64,000 bases of DNA. It comes from UBA4720 sp038227135. Lineage in GTDB: Bacteria; Gemmatimonadota; Gemmatimonadetes; Gemmatimonadales; Gemmatimonadaceae. Below, in pieces: positions 38,571 to 48,026 of the stretch. Both the position numbers and the translations under genes were made by a program. The stretch covers positions 4,616 to 68,615 of the forward strand of contig JBBRQC010000012.1 in assembly GCA_038227135.1 (NCBI GenBank), read 5' to 3'. The number at the start of each line of letters is the position of its first letter. Position 1 is the first letter of the stretch. The notes under the pieces are model-generated. The model had not been told where the DNA came from. It did not search any database and worked only from the letters and a program-made list of their open reading frames with translations.

Positions 38571-39167
38571 ATGACAGACCCCTCTGCGCTTCCCTCCCGG
38601 TCCGACACCCTCGCGCTGGTGCACGAGTACACTGCCAGCGAGTCGCTGCGCAAGCACATGCTCGCCGTGGAAGCAGGCATGCGAGCCTACGCCGGCAAAT
38701 TCGGTGAGGACGAGGAGCGCTGGGGAACGGCCGGACTCGTTCACGACTTCGACTACGAGCGGTTCCCCAACAACTCCCATTCGCCGACGGAGGAGCATCC
38801 GTCGGAGGGTGTACGGATACTGAGGGCGAAGGGATACCCCGAGGACATCCTTCAGGCGATGCTCGGCCACGCACATTACACGAACACCCCGCGCGAGACA
38901 CCGATGGCGAAGACGCTGTTCGCGGTCGACGAGCTGACTGGTCTGATCACGGCGACCGCGCTTGTGCGCCCAACCAGGAGCGTCCACGAAGTGGATGCGA
39001 AGTCGGTGCGGAAGAAGATGAAGGACAAGGCGTTCGCACGTGGCGTGAGCCGGGAGGACGTGATCAACGGGGCGCAGGAGCTGGGCGTCGATCTCGACGA
39101 GCACATCGACTTCGTCATAAGCGCCATGCAGGCGTGCTCCGCCGATCTCGGCCTGTCCGGCTCTTAG
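38571..39167 (+). CDS. HD-domain phosphohydrolase
   Basis: The 198-residue protein has the HD-superfamily signature: H29 (LRKHMLAVE), the H58-D59 pair (GLVHDFDYERFP) and further His at HSPTEEHPSEG and LGHAHYT. This arrangement matches small HDIG-type hydrolases (YfbR/YedJ-like) that act on nucleotides or phosphates. It stands alone. The length is normal for the family; the substrate is unknown. Confidence 0.83.
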   Translation: MTDPSALPSRSDTLALVHEYTASESLRKHMLAVEAGMRAYAGKFGEDEERWGTAGLVHDFDYERFPNNSHSPTEEHPSEGVRILRAKGYPEDILQAMLGHAHYTNTPRETPMAKTLFAVDELTGLITATALVRPTRSVHEVDAKSVRKKMKDKAFARGVSREDVINGAQELGVDLDEHIDFVISAMQACSADLGLSGS

Positions 39168-39211
39168 CTCCGCCTTAGAAGGCGATGTAGTCGGAGCGAG
39201 GGCGAAGCGTC

Positions 39212-39358
39212 ACGTGATCCTCAATCGCGAATTCGCGATGTCGCGAGCCGACCGCGGAGTTGGAAATCAAACCGCGGGAAGGAGGACGGGGACTGACCGC
39301 ACAGCGATTTCCAGGCGACAATCTCACTCCATTGCGAATTCGCGATTGAAGATCACGT
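39212..39358. repeat. 29-base inverted repeat duplicating the desaturase 3' end
   Basis: The arm 39212-39240 and the reverse complement of 39330-39358 match at 27 of 29 bases; 89 bases lie between them. The right arm is the last codons of the acyl-ACP desaturase gene (VIFNREFAM). The left arm encodes VILNREFAM on the plus strand and contains the 16-base palindrome atcgcgaattcgcgat at 39224-39239. Confidence 0.85.
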
Positions 39359-40292
39359 CGAACGCGAAGCTCTTGGGCTTGGTCTTCAGCTCCATCACCT
39401 GCGCAATGCGCTCGAGACGCGCCGGGATCCCCATGATCTTTTCCTGCGCCTTCCGACCGAGATCGTTCAAGCCGTCCATCGTGTCGATCGACCAGTACTT
39501 GATCAACTCCTCGACGATCCTGAGATAGTCGCGCGGACCATAGATCTCCGCGCGCCGCACCACGTCGGCCAGCTCACGGAAATGGGGCATATTCACGCCC
39601 GGCATGTCGATCGCGGGCATGATCTTCGCCGCGGCAATGAGGCCCTGATTGGGATCGCGCTCGAGAACCGCCTTGAATACCGAACGATAGAACGTGTAGT
39701 GGCGCGCCTCTTCCTTCGCGACGTTCGCCAGCACCGTACCTATCGTCGGCTCGTATTGAGACGCGTATTTGCCAGTGTTGGCGTGGGACACCTGGGTCGC
39801 CCTCTCCTGCAACGAGGTATAGACGAAGACACGGTATGGATCCTTGTCCCACTCCGGCTCGAACCCCGCCCTGATGTAATCGAACTGCATCTTCTCGATC
39901 ACCACCGGGTCGAAGACGCCAGCGTCCCTCGTGTAGTCGTGGAGAATCGCGCCATGCCGGTCTTCTTCCGCCGTCCACAGGTTGTTCCACTTCGCCCAGA
40001 TGCTGTCCGTACCGAGATAGACGGCGAGGAGCCGGTGAAAGTGCGGCAGCCCTTCTTCAGTGAGGAGGTTGAGTGCGAGCGCCACTCGGGCAGGATCGCT
40101 GATGCCCCTCGCTCGCTCCTTCAGGGCTTTGAGGTGATTGTCGGGATCTTCGCCCGGGGCGGGCTCGAGCAATTCCGCTGGGAACCAGAGCACGCGCTTG
40201 GCTTCGTGCGCCGTCATTAACTCCACTACAAGGGGCTCGAGGTCGGCGAGCACCTCGATCTTCGATAGCGTCTCGGCTTCGACTGGATTCAC
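39324..40292 (-). CDS. Acyl-ACP desaturase (diiron, soluble type)
   Basis: I start at the GTG at 40292, preceded by GAGG, giving MNPVEAETLSKIEVL and 322 residues; the longer frame upstream is not conserved in character. The diiron motifs are EEDRHG (in NLWTAEEDRHGAIL) and EEARHYTFY, typical of plant-type stearoyl-ACP desaturases and mycobacterial DesA proteins. It introduces a double bond in acyl-ACP using O2 and ferredoxin. The C-terminus (AFDVIFNREFAME) is duplicated downstream in inverted orientation. It fits an aerobic lifestyle. Confidence 0.92.
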   Translation of the reverse strand: MNPVEAETLSKIEVLADLEPLVVELMTAHEAKRVLWFPAELLEPAPGEDPDNHLKALKERARGISDPARVALALNLLTEEGLPHFHRLLAVYLGTDSIWAKWNNLWTAEEDRHGAILHDYTRDAGVFDPVVIEKMQFDYIRAGFEPEWDKDPYRVFVYTSLQERATQVSHANTGKYASQYEPTIGTVLANVAKEEARHYTFYRSVFKAVLERDPNQGLIAAAKIMPAIDMPGVNMPHFRELADVVRRAEIYGPRDYLRIVEELIKYWSIDTMDGLNDLGRKAQEKIMGIPARLERIAQVMELKTKPKSFAFDVIFNREFAME

Positions 40293-40535
40293 TGACCACC
40301 TCGGAGTTCTTTTGCCATTGCTTTTAACATAAGCGCTCACAGACGTGCGAGAAGGGAAGAAATCCACAATGCAACCCGATGACGGGGTTTCTACGTTCCC
40401 TCGAAATTACGGCCTGACGCTTGCGCATCAAATTATCCGGCAGACGACCGTTTCGCTCGACCAGCCCACCGGAAGCTCGGTGCAGGTCCGGTGGCGGCGT
40501 CGTTGAAACTCGAATATCGCGGCAGGAGACCGATA

Positions 40536-40856
40536 ATGGCAGACGAGCGTGACAACCAGGATGAAAGGATGGACGAACGGAGCAGAAGGAGCGGAGTCGG
40601 GGATGGAAGCGGCGGAATGAGCGGGCGCAGCGACGAATCTCGCAGTACGAGCAACATCCGCAAGACACCTCGCGGATTTGCGGCGATGGACCCTCAGGCC
40701 CAGCGCGCGATTGCGGCGAAAGGTGGACGCGCGGCGCACCAGAAAGGAACAGCCCACGAATTCACCAGTGAGGAGGCGAGGGTCGCCGGAAGAAAAGGTG
40801 GAGAAGCATCTCGCGGTGGACGAAGGCCGAACGGAGAAGGTCAGGGCAGTAGCTGA
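40536..40856 (+). CDS. KGG-motif stress-induced protein (YciG-like)
   Basis: The ATG at 40536 follows AGGAG, giving a 106-residue, highly charged protein. The N-terminal half is low complexity (Arg, Asp, Ser, Gly). The C-terminal half has the KGG stress-protein repeats: RGFAAMDPQAQRAIAAKGG, AHQKGT and VAGRKGGEAS. Family members (YciG, GsiB) accumulate in stationary phase or stress. A strong terminator follows 28 bases after the stop, so it is monocistronic. Confidence 0.85.
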   Translation: MADERDNQDERMDERSRRSGVGDGSGGMSGRSDESRSTSNIRKTPRGFAAMDPQAQRAIAAKGGRAAHQKGTAHEFTSEEARVAGRKGGEASRGGRRPNGEGQGSS

Positions 40857-40883
40857 CCGACCCAGCCGGGACGGAAGCGAACG

Positions 40884-40918
40884 GGGGCACGGTGAAAGCC
40901 GTGCCCCTTCGTTCTTCT
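40884..40918 (+). terminator. Terminator after the KGG gene
   Basis: A perfect nine-pair GC-rich stem (ggggcacgg/ccgtgcccc) with loop TGAAAG is followed by TTCGTTCTTC, giving a T-rich tail. Confidence 0.85.
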
Positions 40919-40995
40919 CCCTCGACATCGTTAGGCCCTGGAGTTGCAATATCTCCGTTTTGTCGAGCGCTCCCGCTCACCCAGGTGCCGGAATC

Positions 40996-41868
40996 ATGGA
41001 CCCCCAGCAGCAAGGCACGGTCGCTGAGGCGCGTGAGGCGCCGCGAAAATCAAGAGAGGCGCGCCCTCTTCAGGACATTCGCGTCGCGCCACGGGCAACT
41101 CAGCTCGCAGCTGAGAACCCCATTAGGGACGGCCTGCTCACCAGCGAGCGCAAGGAACGGGAAGAACCCGAAGTCTCGAGCCGCATCAACTCCGACTTTC
41201 TCGCTCTGCTGAGCCACGAGTTTCGCACGCCGCTCCAGGCGATCTTCGGCTACACCGAGCTCCTCGAGCGCGAGATTCACGGCCCATTGACCGATGCGCA
41301 GCGCCGCTATCTTCAGCGCATTCAGGAGAGCCAGCAGCTACTGCTCGGACTCATTACCACCATCCTGGACTTCGCCCGCCTCGAGAATGGACAGTCGACC
41401 GATTCTGTTCTTCATCCGATCGCAATACACGAAGTGTTGGCGCACATGAAAGCGCTTGTTGCCGCGCAGCTCGAAGAGAAAAATCTGAGTTACGCGTGTA
41501 CCTGCGGAGACTGGTCGCTCGTCGCGAACGCGGACGGGGAGAAGCTTCAGCAGATTCTTCTCAATCTGCTCGCGAACGCAATCAGGTTCACGGATCGAGG
41601 AGGGAATATCTCGCTCCAGTGCGAGCTGGAGGACGATGCAGTCGCAATCCGGGTGACCGATACCGGCAAAGGAGTTCCGTCCGACAAGCTCGAAGCGATC
41701 TTCGAGCCGTTCGTGCAGCTGAAGCCCGGAGGAACGGTAACGAGCGGCACCGGGCTCGGACTTCCCATCAGCCGACGACTGGCGACGGACATGGGCGGAT
41801 CACTCAGCGCCGCGAGCGAAGTTGGAAAGGGGTCGACCTTCACTCTCAGGCTTCCACGGGCGCATTGA
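40996..41868 (+). CDS. Sensor histidine kinase, soluble
   Basis: From the ATG at 40996 the product is 290 residues with no membrane helix. The HisKA domain has the phospho-acceptor in LLSHEFRTPLQAIFGY; the HATPase domain has the N-box (LLANAIRFTD), G1 (DTGKGVP), F-box (IFEPFVQL) and G2 (GTGLGLPISRRLA). The N-terminal 60 residues are low complexity with no recognised sensor. The open frame extends upstream to 40678, but that part overlaps the KGG gene and terminator. No regulator is adjacent; a link to the Hpt at 34664 is only a guess. Confidence 0.88.
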   Translation: MDPQQQGTVAEAREAPRKSREARPLQDIRVAPRATQLAAENPIRDGLLTSERKEREEPEVSSRINSDFLALLSHEFRTPLQAIFGYTELLEREIHGPLTDAQRRYLQRIQESQQLLLGLITTILDFARLENGQSTDSVLHPIAIHEVLAHMKALVAAQLEEKNLSYACTCGDWSLVANADGEKLQQILLNLLANAIRFTDRGGNISLQCELEDDAVAIRVTDTGKGVPSDKLEAIFEPFVQLKPGGTVTSGTGLGLPISRRLATDMGGSLSAASEVGKGSTFTLRLPRAH

Positions 41869-41938
41869 CACCTGGCTGCAAGTGAGCTGCTGCGAGACCT
41901 GAATCTCGGTTTATCCGGTAAATAGAGATGCTGGTTCG

Positions 41939-42493
41939 TCAACCGCGCCCGATAACCGACCCGACCCCCGCTTTACAGCAGTGCTCGAGCATCGATACAA
42001 TCTCTTCCATCGTCGTCAGACCGCGATCCCTCGCGTAGAACGTCCGGACTTCCTTGTAGCGCTCCGCCTTCGGCAGGGATATTCCCTTCTCCACCACCCA
42101 CTTCTGAAGCGCTCTCGGGCGGGGTCCCCACCACCCGCACTCCTCGTACTTCTTGTTCAGGAGAATCACGATCGGAATCGAGCGCGACGTGCCCGTCAGG
42201 TGGGTATCCATGATGTCCAGATTCTCGTCGCGGGCGAGAATGCGCAGATCCATGTTGCTCACCGAGTCTGCCAGCTTTGACACTATCGGCACGATGTTTA
42301 CCGCATCGCCGCACCAGTCTTCGCTCAGCACCAGTAGATGCCAGTGTCCACCGAGTGCCTCGACGCGGGCAGAAATCTCGAGGGGAATAGAGACGCGGTG
42401 CGTTATCCCCAGCCATAGCGCGCGGTTGATGGTCTCCCGAGCCATGAACTCGCCGAACGTCTCGCCGTCGCAATAGCGGGCTTTTGTTATCAC
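41939..42493 (-). CDS. Thioredoxin-fold protein, single active-site cysteine
   Basis: The 184-residue protein has the thioredoxin-like core HWHLLVLSEDWCGDAVN, where the usual CxxC is reduced to one cysteine, and cis-Pro region RSIPIVILLNKKYEECGWW. This is the thioredoxin-like family often encoded beside housekeeping genes and of unknown function. The GTG start lies nine bases after the upstream GNAT stop, so the two may be co-transcribed. A downstream ATG (MARETINRALWLG) is an alternative start. Confidence 0.8.
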   Translation of the reverse strand: MITKARYCDGETFGEFMARETINRALWLGITHRVSIPLEISARVEALGGHWHLLVLSEDWCGDAVNIVPIVSKLADSVSNMDLRILARDENLDIMDTHLTGTSRSIPIVILLNKKYEECGWWGPRPRALQKWVVEKGISLPKAERYKEVRTFYARDRGLTTMEEIVSMLEHCCKAGVGSVIGRG

Positions 42494-42502
42494 GATAAGG
42501 GG

Positions 42503-43015
42503 CTAGCGGATCATGTCCACGTGCATGATTCCATCCTCTTCATACGGCGCGGACACCGTCGTAAAGCCAAAACCCGAGTAGAACGCCTCGAGGCGCTGCT
42601 GCGCCGCGATCTTGATCTTCTGACCGGGCGCGAGCGCCTCGAGTCGTCGGAGGGCTTCAGCCATCAGTCGCCTACCCACGCCCGTCTTTCGCACTTCCCG
42701 TGCTGTCGCGACGCGTCCGATCGATCCCTCCGTGTAGCGTATCCCCGGCTCGAACACGCGGGCGTATGCAACTAGTGAGCGCTTGAGAGCGCCCTGGTTC
42801 CAGCCGAGCAGATGCCAGGCTCGCGGGTCCCGGCCGTCGGCGTCGGGATAGGGACAATTCTGCTCGACGATGAACACCGCTTCGCGCAGACGCACGATGG
42901 CGTACAGGTCGTCCGGCCGCAGCTCGCTGAATCGCGACCATTGCCAGAAGATGTCGGTCGGATCACCGGTCGCTGCGTCAGCAGGCGCGGCGACCGGCGC
43001 GCTTGTCTTGCTCAC
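42503..43015 (-). CDS. ElaA-type GNAT acetyltransferase
   Basis: The protein has the ElaA signature VFIVEQNCPYPDADGRD, then the acetyl-CoA motif RKTGVGRRLMAEALRRL and FYSGFGFTTV. I place the start at the GTG at 43015 (170 residues); the frame is open to 43069, but that would overlap the divergent M28 start and leave no promoter room. ElaA proteins are GNAT enzymes of unknown target. Confidence 0.82.
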   Translation of the reverse strand: MSKTSAPVAAPADAATGDPTDIFWQWSRFSELRPDDLYAIVRLREAVFIVEQNCPYPDADGRDPRAWHLLGWNQGALKRSLVAYARVFEPGIRYTEGSIGRVATAREVRKTGVGRRLMAEALRRLEALAPGQKIKIAAQQRLEAFYSGFGFTTVSAPYEEDGIMHVDMIR

Positions 43016-43067
43016 TTCCCGTCCATATTCTGAGCCGTTGAAACCGTCCACATCAGGATAACATAAC

Positions 43068-44486
43068 ATGCGAATCTCTCGTCTTCGCTCTTCGGCCGCC
43101 GCATTGGTGCTTTCGGCGTTGGCCGCTCCGCTTGCTGCTCAGCGAAATATCTCAACTTCCGCCGCGCCCGACGTCACGATGGGGCTGATCCGCGATCCCG
43201 CGCTGGCGGCGGCGATCGCCGAGATCTCGCCGGCTCGAATTCGGGAGACGGATTCGGCGCTCGTTTCCTTCGGGACACGCAATACGATGAGCGACACCGT
43301 GAGCAGCGTGCGTGGAATCGGCGCGGCCAGGCGATATCTGTTCGCGAAGCTCGACGGATACAGCCGCGCGTGCGGCGGATGCCTCCGCGTCGAGTACGAT
43401 CCCGCGCTGATCGAAATGCGCAACCATCCTGATCATCCGATGGTGAACGTCGTCAACGTTGTCGCCTGGCTTCCCGGCCGGGACACCACGCGAGTGGTCG
43501 TGATGGGCGGCCACTACGACTCCTGCATTTGTTCGCGAGCGGACCTCGGTGCGCTGGCGCGATTCGAGGCAACGCAGGATGCGCCCGGCGCTGACGACGA
43601 CGGCTCGGGCACATCGGCGGTGGTCGAGCTCGCTCGCGTTTTCTCGAGGCGGTTTCCGCGAGGGCTCCGGGCATCGGTGATCTTCGTCGCGTATGCGGCC
43701 GAGGAGCAGGGCTTGTACGGATCGACCCACCTCGCACAAAGACTTCACGCCGCCGGCTACAAGGTCGTGTCCGCATTCACGGACGACATCGCTGGGAATG
43801 TCGTCGCCGATGACGGAACGGTCGATTCGACGAGCGTCCGGATTTTCGGCGCCGACCCCGATAACGGACCGAGCCGCGAGCTTGCGCGCTATGCGTGGGC
43901 GACCGGCACCATCTACAACCCGCGATTTCGGATTCTTCCGGTGTTTCGCCTCGATCGCATCTCGCGTGGAGGCGACCACAGCCCGTACGTGAGCCTCGGA
44001 GATCCTGGCCTTCGTTTCACGGAACGACTCGAGAACTACAAGCGCCAGCATCTGCCGACGGACGATTTCGCCCACGTGAACTTTGGCTACGTAGCGAACG
44101 TGGCGAGACTCAACGCATCGGTCGTCGGATCGCTGGCCAACGCGCCCGCGCCTCCGGTCGCCCTGGCGCGGCGCGATCAGGCATCCGGCGGACAGAAGTG
44201 GATGGTGACCTGGCGCGAGATCCCCGGTGCGACACGCTACGAGGTTCTCTTCAGGCACACGACGGCGCCCACCTACGAGAAGATTTATCAGGCTGGGTCC
44301 GCGACATCGTTTCTCCTTCCCGATCAGCTGGACGACGGCTGGGCCGCGGTGCGGGCGGTCGGGGCGAACGGGCACCGGTCGCTGAGCAGCGCCGTACCGC
44401 CACCGTGCCCCGTTTTGGCCACCCACGCCGATTCAGTAGCCGCGGGAGACATCATCCGAAACTGTGTCCGGGCACCCGGGCGCTGA
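43068..44486 (+). CDS. Exported M28 peptidase with C-terminal fibronectin-like domain
   Basis: The 472-residue protein has a signal peptide (1-24, ALAAPLAAQ). Zinc ligands: H (GGHYDSC), D (APGADDDGSG), EE (YAAEEQG), D (AFTDDIAGN) and H in RGGDHSPYV. The catalytic domain spans about 60-360; residues about 375-450 form a fibronectin-III-like strand-rich domain (WMVTWREIPGATRYEVLF). The overall layout differs from the two other M28 enzymes, which have PA inserts instead. Exported peptidase; substrate unknown. Confidence 0.9.
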   Translation: MRISRLRSSAAALVLSALAAPLAAQRNISTSAAPDVTMGLIRDPALAAAIAEISPARIRETDSALVSFGTRNTMSDTVSSVRGIGAARRYLFAKLDGYSRACGGCLRVEYDPALIEMRNHPDHPMVNVVNVVAWLPGRDTTRVVVMGGHYDSCICSRADLGALARFEATQDAPGADDDGSGTSAVVELARVFSRRFPRGLRASVIFVAYAAEEQGLYGSTHLAQRLHAAGYKVVSAFTDDIAGNVVADDGTVDSTSVRIFGADPDNGPSRELARYAWATGTIYNPRFRILPVFRLDRISRGGDHSPYVSLGDPGLRFTERLENYKRQHLPTDDFAHVNFGYVANVARLNASVVGSLANAPAPPVALARRDQASGGQKWMVTWREIPGATRYEVLFRHTTAPTYEKIYQAGSATSFLLPDQLDDGWAAVRAVGANGHRSLSSAVPPPCPVLATHADSVAAGDIIRNCVRAPGR

Positions 44487-44598
44487 GGCAGGGGAAACAA
44501 GGGTTGTCCCGGGGCGTCACAATCGTCTTACTTAAAGAACCGCAGGCCGGTGAGCTGGCCCGGCGCCTCGTGGAACTCGTACCCTCTCCCGCTGGCTC

Positions 44599-45834
44599 AT
44601 GAAGTCTTTCTGCTCAATTGCAGTTGTGTTGCTGATGGTGGGCGTTTCCTGCGCTCCGCCCCCACCCCCTGCTCGCATCGTAGCGGCGCCGACGCCCATC
44701 AAGTACGTAGCACCCCAGATGGGTCTCAATAACTCGGGGCTCGATACAACGCTGCCTTCCAAGCTCGACAAGATCGTAAAGACCGCGATCGAGGAAGCGG
44801 TAGCACCCGGTGTCGCGATCGCCGTCGGGCGCAATGGACACATCGCCTACATGAAAGGCTACGGTTACATCGATTGGAATCAGCCCGGATCCCCGGCCGT
44901 CGACACCAATACCCTTTACGATCTGGCTTCGCTCACCAAGGTGATTGCCACGACGACGGTGGCGATGGTTCTCGAGGAAGGCGGCCAGCTCGATCTGAAT
45001 CGCACCGTCGCATCCTATCTGCCGGAGTTCAACTCGCCGGAGAAGGCGCAGATCACGGTCAAGCAGATCCTGACCCACAGCGGCGGGCTCGAGGCCGGCG
45101 CCAACATTTACTCGACCGCGCGCGGGCGCGAACAGTACCTGTACCAGATCAATGCGCGCCCGTTGGAGTACGCGCCTGGCACGAACATGGTCTACAGCGA
45201 CTGGGACATGATAATTCTCCAGCTGGTCATGGAGAGAATCACCGGCAAGACGCTGGATGTGCTGGCAACTGAGAAGATCTTCAGGCCGCTCGGCATGACT
45301 GACACACAGTTCCAGCCTCCAATCTCGCTGCGCCCGCGAATCGCGCCAACGCAGGTGGATGACGCGCGCGGAGGCTTGTTGTGGGGAACCGTTCACGACG
45401 AAAACGCCTGGGCTATGGGCGGCGTTGCCGGCCACGCGGGACTCTTCTCGACGGCCCGGGACCTCGCGCTCTTCTCGATGATGATTCTGAACGGCGGCGA
45501 AGGTGTGAACGGGATTCGCGTCGTGAAACCTGCGACTATCGCCCGCTGGACCGCTCGTCAGGGGAAGGAATCGTCGCGCACCCTCGGCTGGGACTCGCCC
45601 GAGGGCGGCTCGAGCGCGGGGCAGTTTTTCTCGCCGTGGAGCTTTGGCCACACCGGCTTCACCGGCACGTCCATCTGGATAGACCCGGAGAAGGATCTTT
45701 TCGTCGTGGTTCTCACCAACCGTGTGAACCCCACGCGTAGCAATACCCGCCACGTACAGCTGCGGCGCGACGTCGCGGACGCCGTTCAGCAGGCCGTGCT
45801 CGGTGCGCGAATCGTGAACTGGGAAAACCGATAG
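44599..45834 (+). CDS. Lipoprotein class-C beta-lactamase-family serine hydrolase
   Basis: The 411-residue protein has a lipoprotein signal (lipobox GVSC) and proline-rich linker. Catalytic motifs: S111-L-T-K114 (ASLTKVIA), YSD (MVYSDWDM, near residue 199) and HTG (FGHTGFTG), all complete, plus the HSGGLEAG loop. It is typical of the esterase/D-aminopeptidase/peptidoglycan hydrolase branch rather than a resistance enzyme. It precedes the NagB-LmbE fusion by 248 bases, which fits a role in cell-wall turnover; this is inference only. Confidence 0.9.
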   Translation: MKSFCSIAVVLLMVGVSCAPPPPPARIVAAPTPIKYVAPQMGLNNSGLDTTLPSKLDKIVKTAIEEAVAPGVAIAVGRNGHIAYMKGYGYIDWNQPGSPAVDTNTLYDLASLTKVIATTTVAMVLEEGGQLDLNRTVASYLPEFNSPEKAQITVKQILTHSGGLEAGANIYSTARGREQYLYQINARPLEYAPGTNMVYSDWDMIILQLVMERITGKTLDVLATEKIFRPLGMTDTQFQPPISLRPRIAPTQVDDARGGLLWGTVHDENAWAMGGVAGHAGLFSTARDLALFSMMILNGGEGVNGIRVVKPATIARWTARQGKESSRTLGWDSPEGGSSAGQFFSPWSFGHTGFTGTSIWIDPEKDLFVVVLTNRVNPTRSNTRHVQLRRDVADAVQQAVLGARIVNWENR

Positions 45835-45885
45835 CCTCCGGATTCCAGAACCGCTCGCACTGGCATCCAGGACGAAGGGTGAACA

Positions 45886-45918
45886 CGGATGCTCCGGAAG
45901 AAGCCCGGATGCTCCGGA
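45886..45918 (+). repeat. 13-base direct repeat
   Basis: The 13-mer cggatgctccgga occurs at 45886-45898 and again at 45906-45918, in the 247-base gap before the NagB fusion gene. No gene is seen in the gap. Confidence 0.6.
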
Positions 45919-46081
45919 TCGCATCTAGGGTGGCGCTAAGGCCCAATGCGCGGTGCCGTGATGTTTTTGATGTTCCTATGAGAGCCCGTGTGGCGCTTGG
46001 TAGCAACCCGAGCGGCAGCGTCCAAGGCGAGTTGCGCTTATCTTTCTTGTCGGTCGATTGACGCCTCTTTCCTACTACTGA

Positions 46082-48013
46082 ATGCCAGCCTCCAAGGAAC
46101 GAGTCCCCGTAGTTATCGTCGAGTACGATGAGATCGCCCGGACGATCGCCAAACGCATTGCCGAGATCATCAAGGGGCGGCGGCGAGAAGGAAGAGGCGC
46201 CGTGCTTGGACTCGCCACCGGCAGCACCCCGATCGGGATCTATCGCGAGCTGATCAAGATGCACCGCGAGGAGGGCCTCGACTTCTCCGACGTCGTGACC
46301 TTCAACCTCGACGAGTACTACCCGATGAGACCGGACAGCATCCACAGCTATCACCGGTTCATGCGCGAGAATCTGTTCAACCATATCAACGTCCGTCCGG
46401 AGAACGTTCACATCCCGCGGGGCGATGTCCCTCGCGACGACGTCGATGTCGAGTGCGAGGCGTACGAGGACGCGATCCGGAAGGCCGGCGGAATCGACCT
46501 GCAGATACTCGGCATCGGAAAGACGGGACACATCGGCTTCAACGAGCCGGGCTCGGGCTCGGACTCGCGCACCCGCCGCATCTCGCTCGACACGGTTACC
46601 CGTCGAGACGCGGCCGGCGACTTCTTCGGCGAGGATAACGTCCCGACGGAAGCCATCACGATGGGCGTGGCGACGATCATGGAGGCGAAGGAGATCGCGC
46701 TGGTGGCGACGGGTGAGCACAAGGCCGCGATCATCAGGCGCGCGGTGGAAGGTGAGCCGGATCCAGACGTGGCGGCGACGTATCTGCAGCGACATCCGAA
46801 TGCGGTGTTCTATGTTGACTTCGCTGCCGCGGCCGATCTGACTCGCATTCGCACGCCGTGGGTGATCGGTGAGATGAAGTGGACACGAGAGAAGGAGCTC
46901 GATGCAGTGATCTGGCTGAGCGAGATCACGGAGAAGTCGGTCCTCAAGCTCGACGAAAACGACTACCGTGAGCACCATCTCAGCTCGCTGCTGGCCCGCC
47001 ACGGCAAGGCTGGCCCTCTGAACGGCGAAGTGTTCAATGCGCTGATCGCGAAAATTCGCGGGCGGAGCAAGCTGCCTACCGGTAAGCGGGTGGTCGTGTT
47101 CTCGCCGCACCCGGATGACGACGTCATCTCCATGGGCGGCATGCTCAACAAGCTGCACCAGAACAAGAACGAGATCGTCGTGGCCTACATGACGTCGGGC
47201 AACATCGCGGTATTCGATCACGAGGTGCGACGTTACGCTGATTTCCTCCGCCGGTTCGGAAACGACTTCGACATCAACGATTCCACGGCCGGAGCGCTGA
47301 TCGAAGAGGTCGAGGAATTCCTGGACTCGAAGCAGGTGGGAGAGATCGACGCATTTCCCGTTCAGGTGCTGAAGCGCGCGATCCGCGAAGCGGAAGCCGT
47401 GTCAGGCATCGAGACCTTCGGGATGAAGCGCGAGCAGGCGCGCTTCCTCAACCTGCCGTTCTATCAGACCGGAAAGGTGAAGAAGGATCCAATCGGCGCG
47501 GAGGATGTGCGCATCGTTCTCGACCTGCTCGAGGAGCAGAAGCCGGAGCTGGTATTCGTCGCCGGTGATCTCTCCGATCCGCACGGGACTCACAGGATGT
47601 GTCTCGAGGCCGTGAGTGGCGCGCTGGCGAAATACTCGGGTAAGTCGCCCGAGATGTGGTACTATCGCGGCGCGTGGCAGGAGTGGGAGATCGCGGAGGC
47701 GGATGTGCTGGTGCCGCTATCCGAGGACGAGCTGCGGGCGAAGAAGATGGCGATCTTCAAGCATCAGAGTCAGAAGGATCGCGCACCGTTCCCGGGCCAG
47801 GACGACCGTGAATTCTGGCAGCGCGTCGAGGAGAGGAACCGGAATACAGCCCACCGGGTGGATCGACTCGGTCTGCCGGAGTACTTCGCGATGGAGGCCT
47901 ACGTCGTGCGTCGCGCCGGTGCGCCGATCGAGCACGAAATGGTGGCGACAAGTTCGCTCGCCGAGAAAGAGACCTCGCGCGCCCGGCTCGGACCGGCTAG
48001 AGTCGGGCGCTGA
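46082..48013 (+). CDS. nagB: Glucosamine-6-phosphate deaminase fused to LmbE/PIG-L deacetylase
   Basis: The 643-residue protein joins two enzymes. Residues about 1-255 are NagB: LGLATGSTPIGIYREL, FNLDEYYPM, LGIGKTGHIGFNEPGS and GVATIMEAKEIALVATGEHK. Residues about 330-560 are a PIG-L/LmbE deacetylase with the metal motif VVVFSPHPDDDVISMGG and a later SDPHGTHRMC. The NagB half converts glucosamine-6-phosphate to fructose-6-phosphate and ammonia; the LmbE half may first remove an N-acetyl group. The same fusion is known from Bacteroidetes. It is cytoplasmic. Confidence 0.93.
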   Translation: MPASKERVPVVIVEYDEIARTIAKRIAEIIKGRRREGRGAVLGLATGSTPIGIYRELIKMHREEGLDFSDVVTFNLDEYYPMRPDSIHSYHRFMRENLFNHINVRPENVHIPRGDVPRDDVDVECEAYEDAIRKAGGIDLQILGIGKTGHIGFNEPGSGSDSRTRRISLDTVTRRDAAGDFFGEDNVPTEAITMGVATIMEAKEIALVATGEHKAAIIRRAVEGEPDPDVAATYLQRHPNAVFYVDFAAAADLTRIRTPWVIGEMKWTREKELDAVIWLSEITEKSVLKLDENDYREHHLSSLLARHGKAGPLNGEVFNALIAKIRGRSKLPTGKRVVVFSPHPDDDVISMGGMLNKLHQNKNEIVVAYMTSGNIAVFDHEVRRYADFLRRFGNDFDINDSTAGALIEEVEEFLDSKQVGEIDAFPVQVLKRAIREAEAVSGIETFGMKREQARFLNLPFYQTGKVKKDPIGAEDVRIVLDLLEEQKPELVFVAGDLSDPHGTHRMCLEAVSGALAKYSGKSPEMWYYRGAWQEWEIAEADVLVPLSEDELRAKKMAIFKHQSQKDRAPFPGQDDREFWQRVEERNRNTAHRVDRLGLPEYFAMEAYVVRRAGAPIEHEMVATSSLAEKETSRARLGPARVGR

Positions 48014-48026
48014 AAAAAGGCAGGTC

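Noticed and set aside
43152..44426. 424-codon minus-strand frame opposite the third M28 peptidase
   Set aside because: Antisense shadow in GC-rich DNA; no recognisable motif.
44614..45924. 436-codon minus-strand frame opposite the serine hydrolase
   Set aside because: Antisense of a gene with complete SxxK, YSD and HTG motifs.
45879..46061. A 60-codon gene before the NagB fusion
   Set aside because: It begins in the direct repeat and has no ribosome site or family motif.
45713..47221. 502-codon minus-strand frame opposite the NagB fusion
   Set aside because: The plus strand has unambiguous NagB motifs across the same bases; the minus product is compositionally odd.
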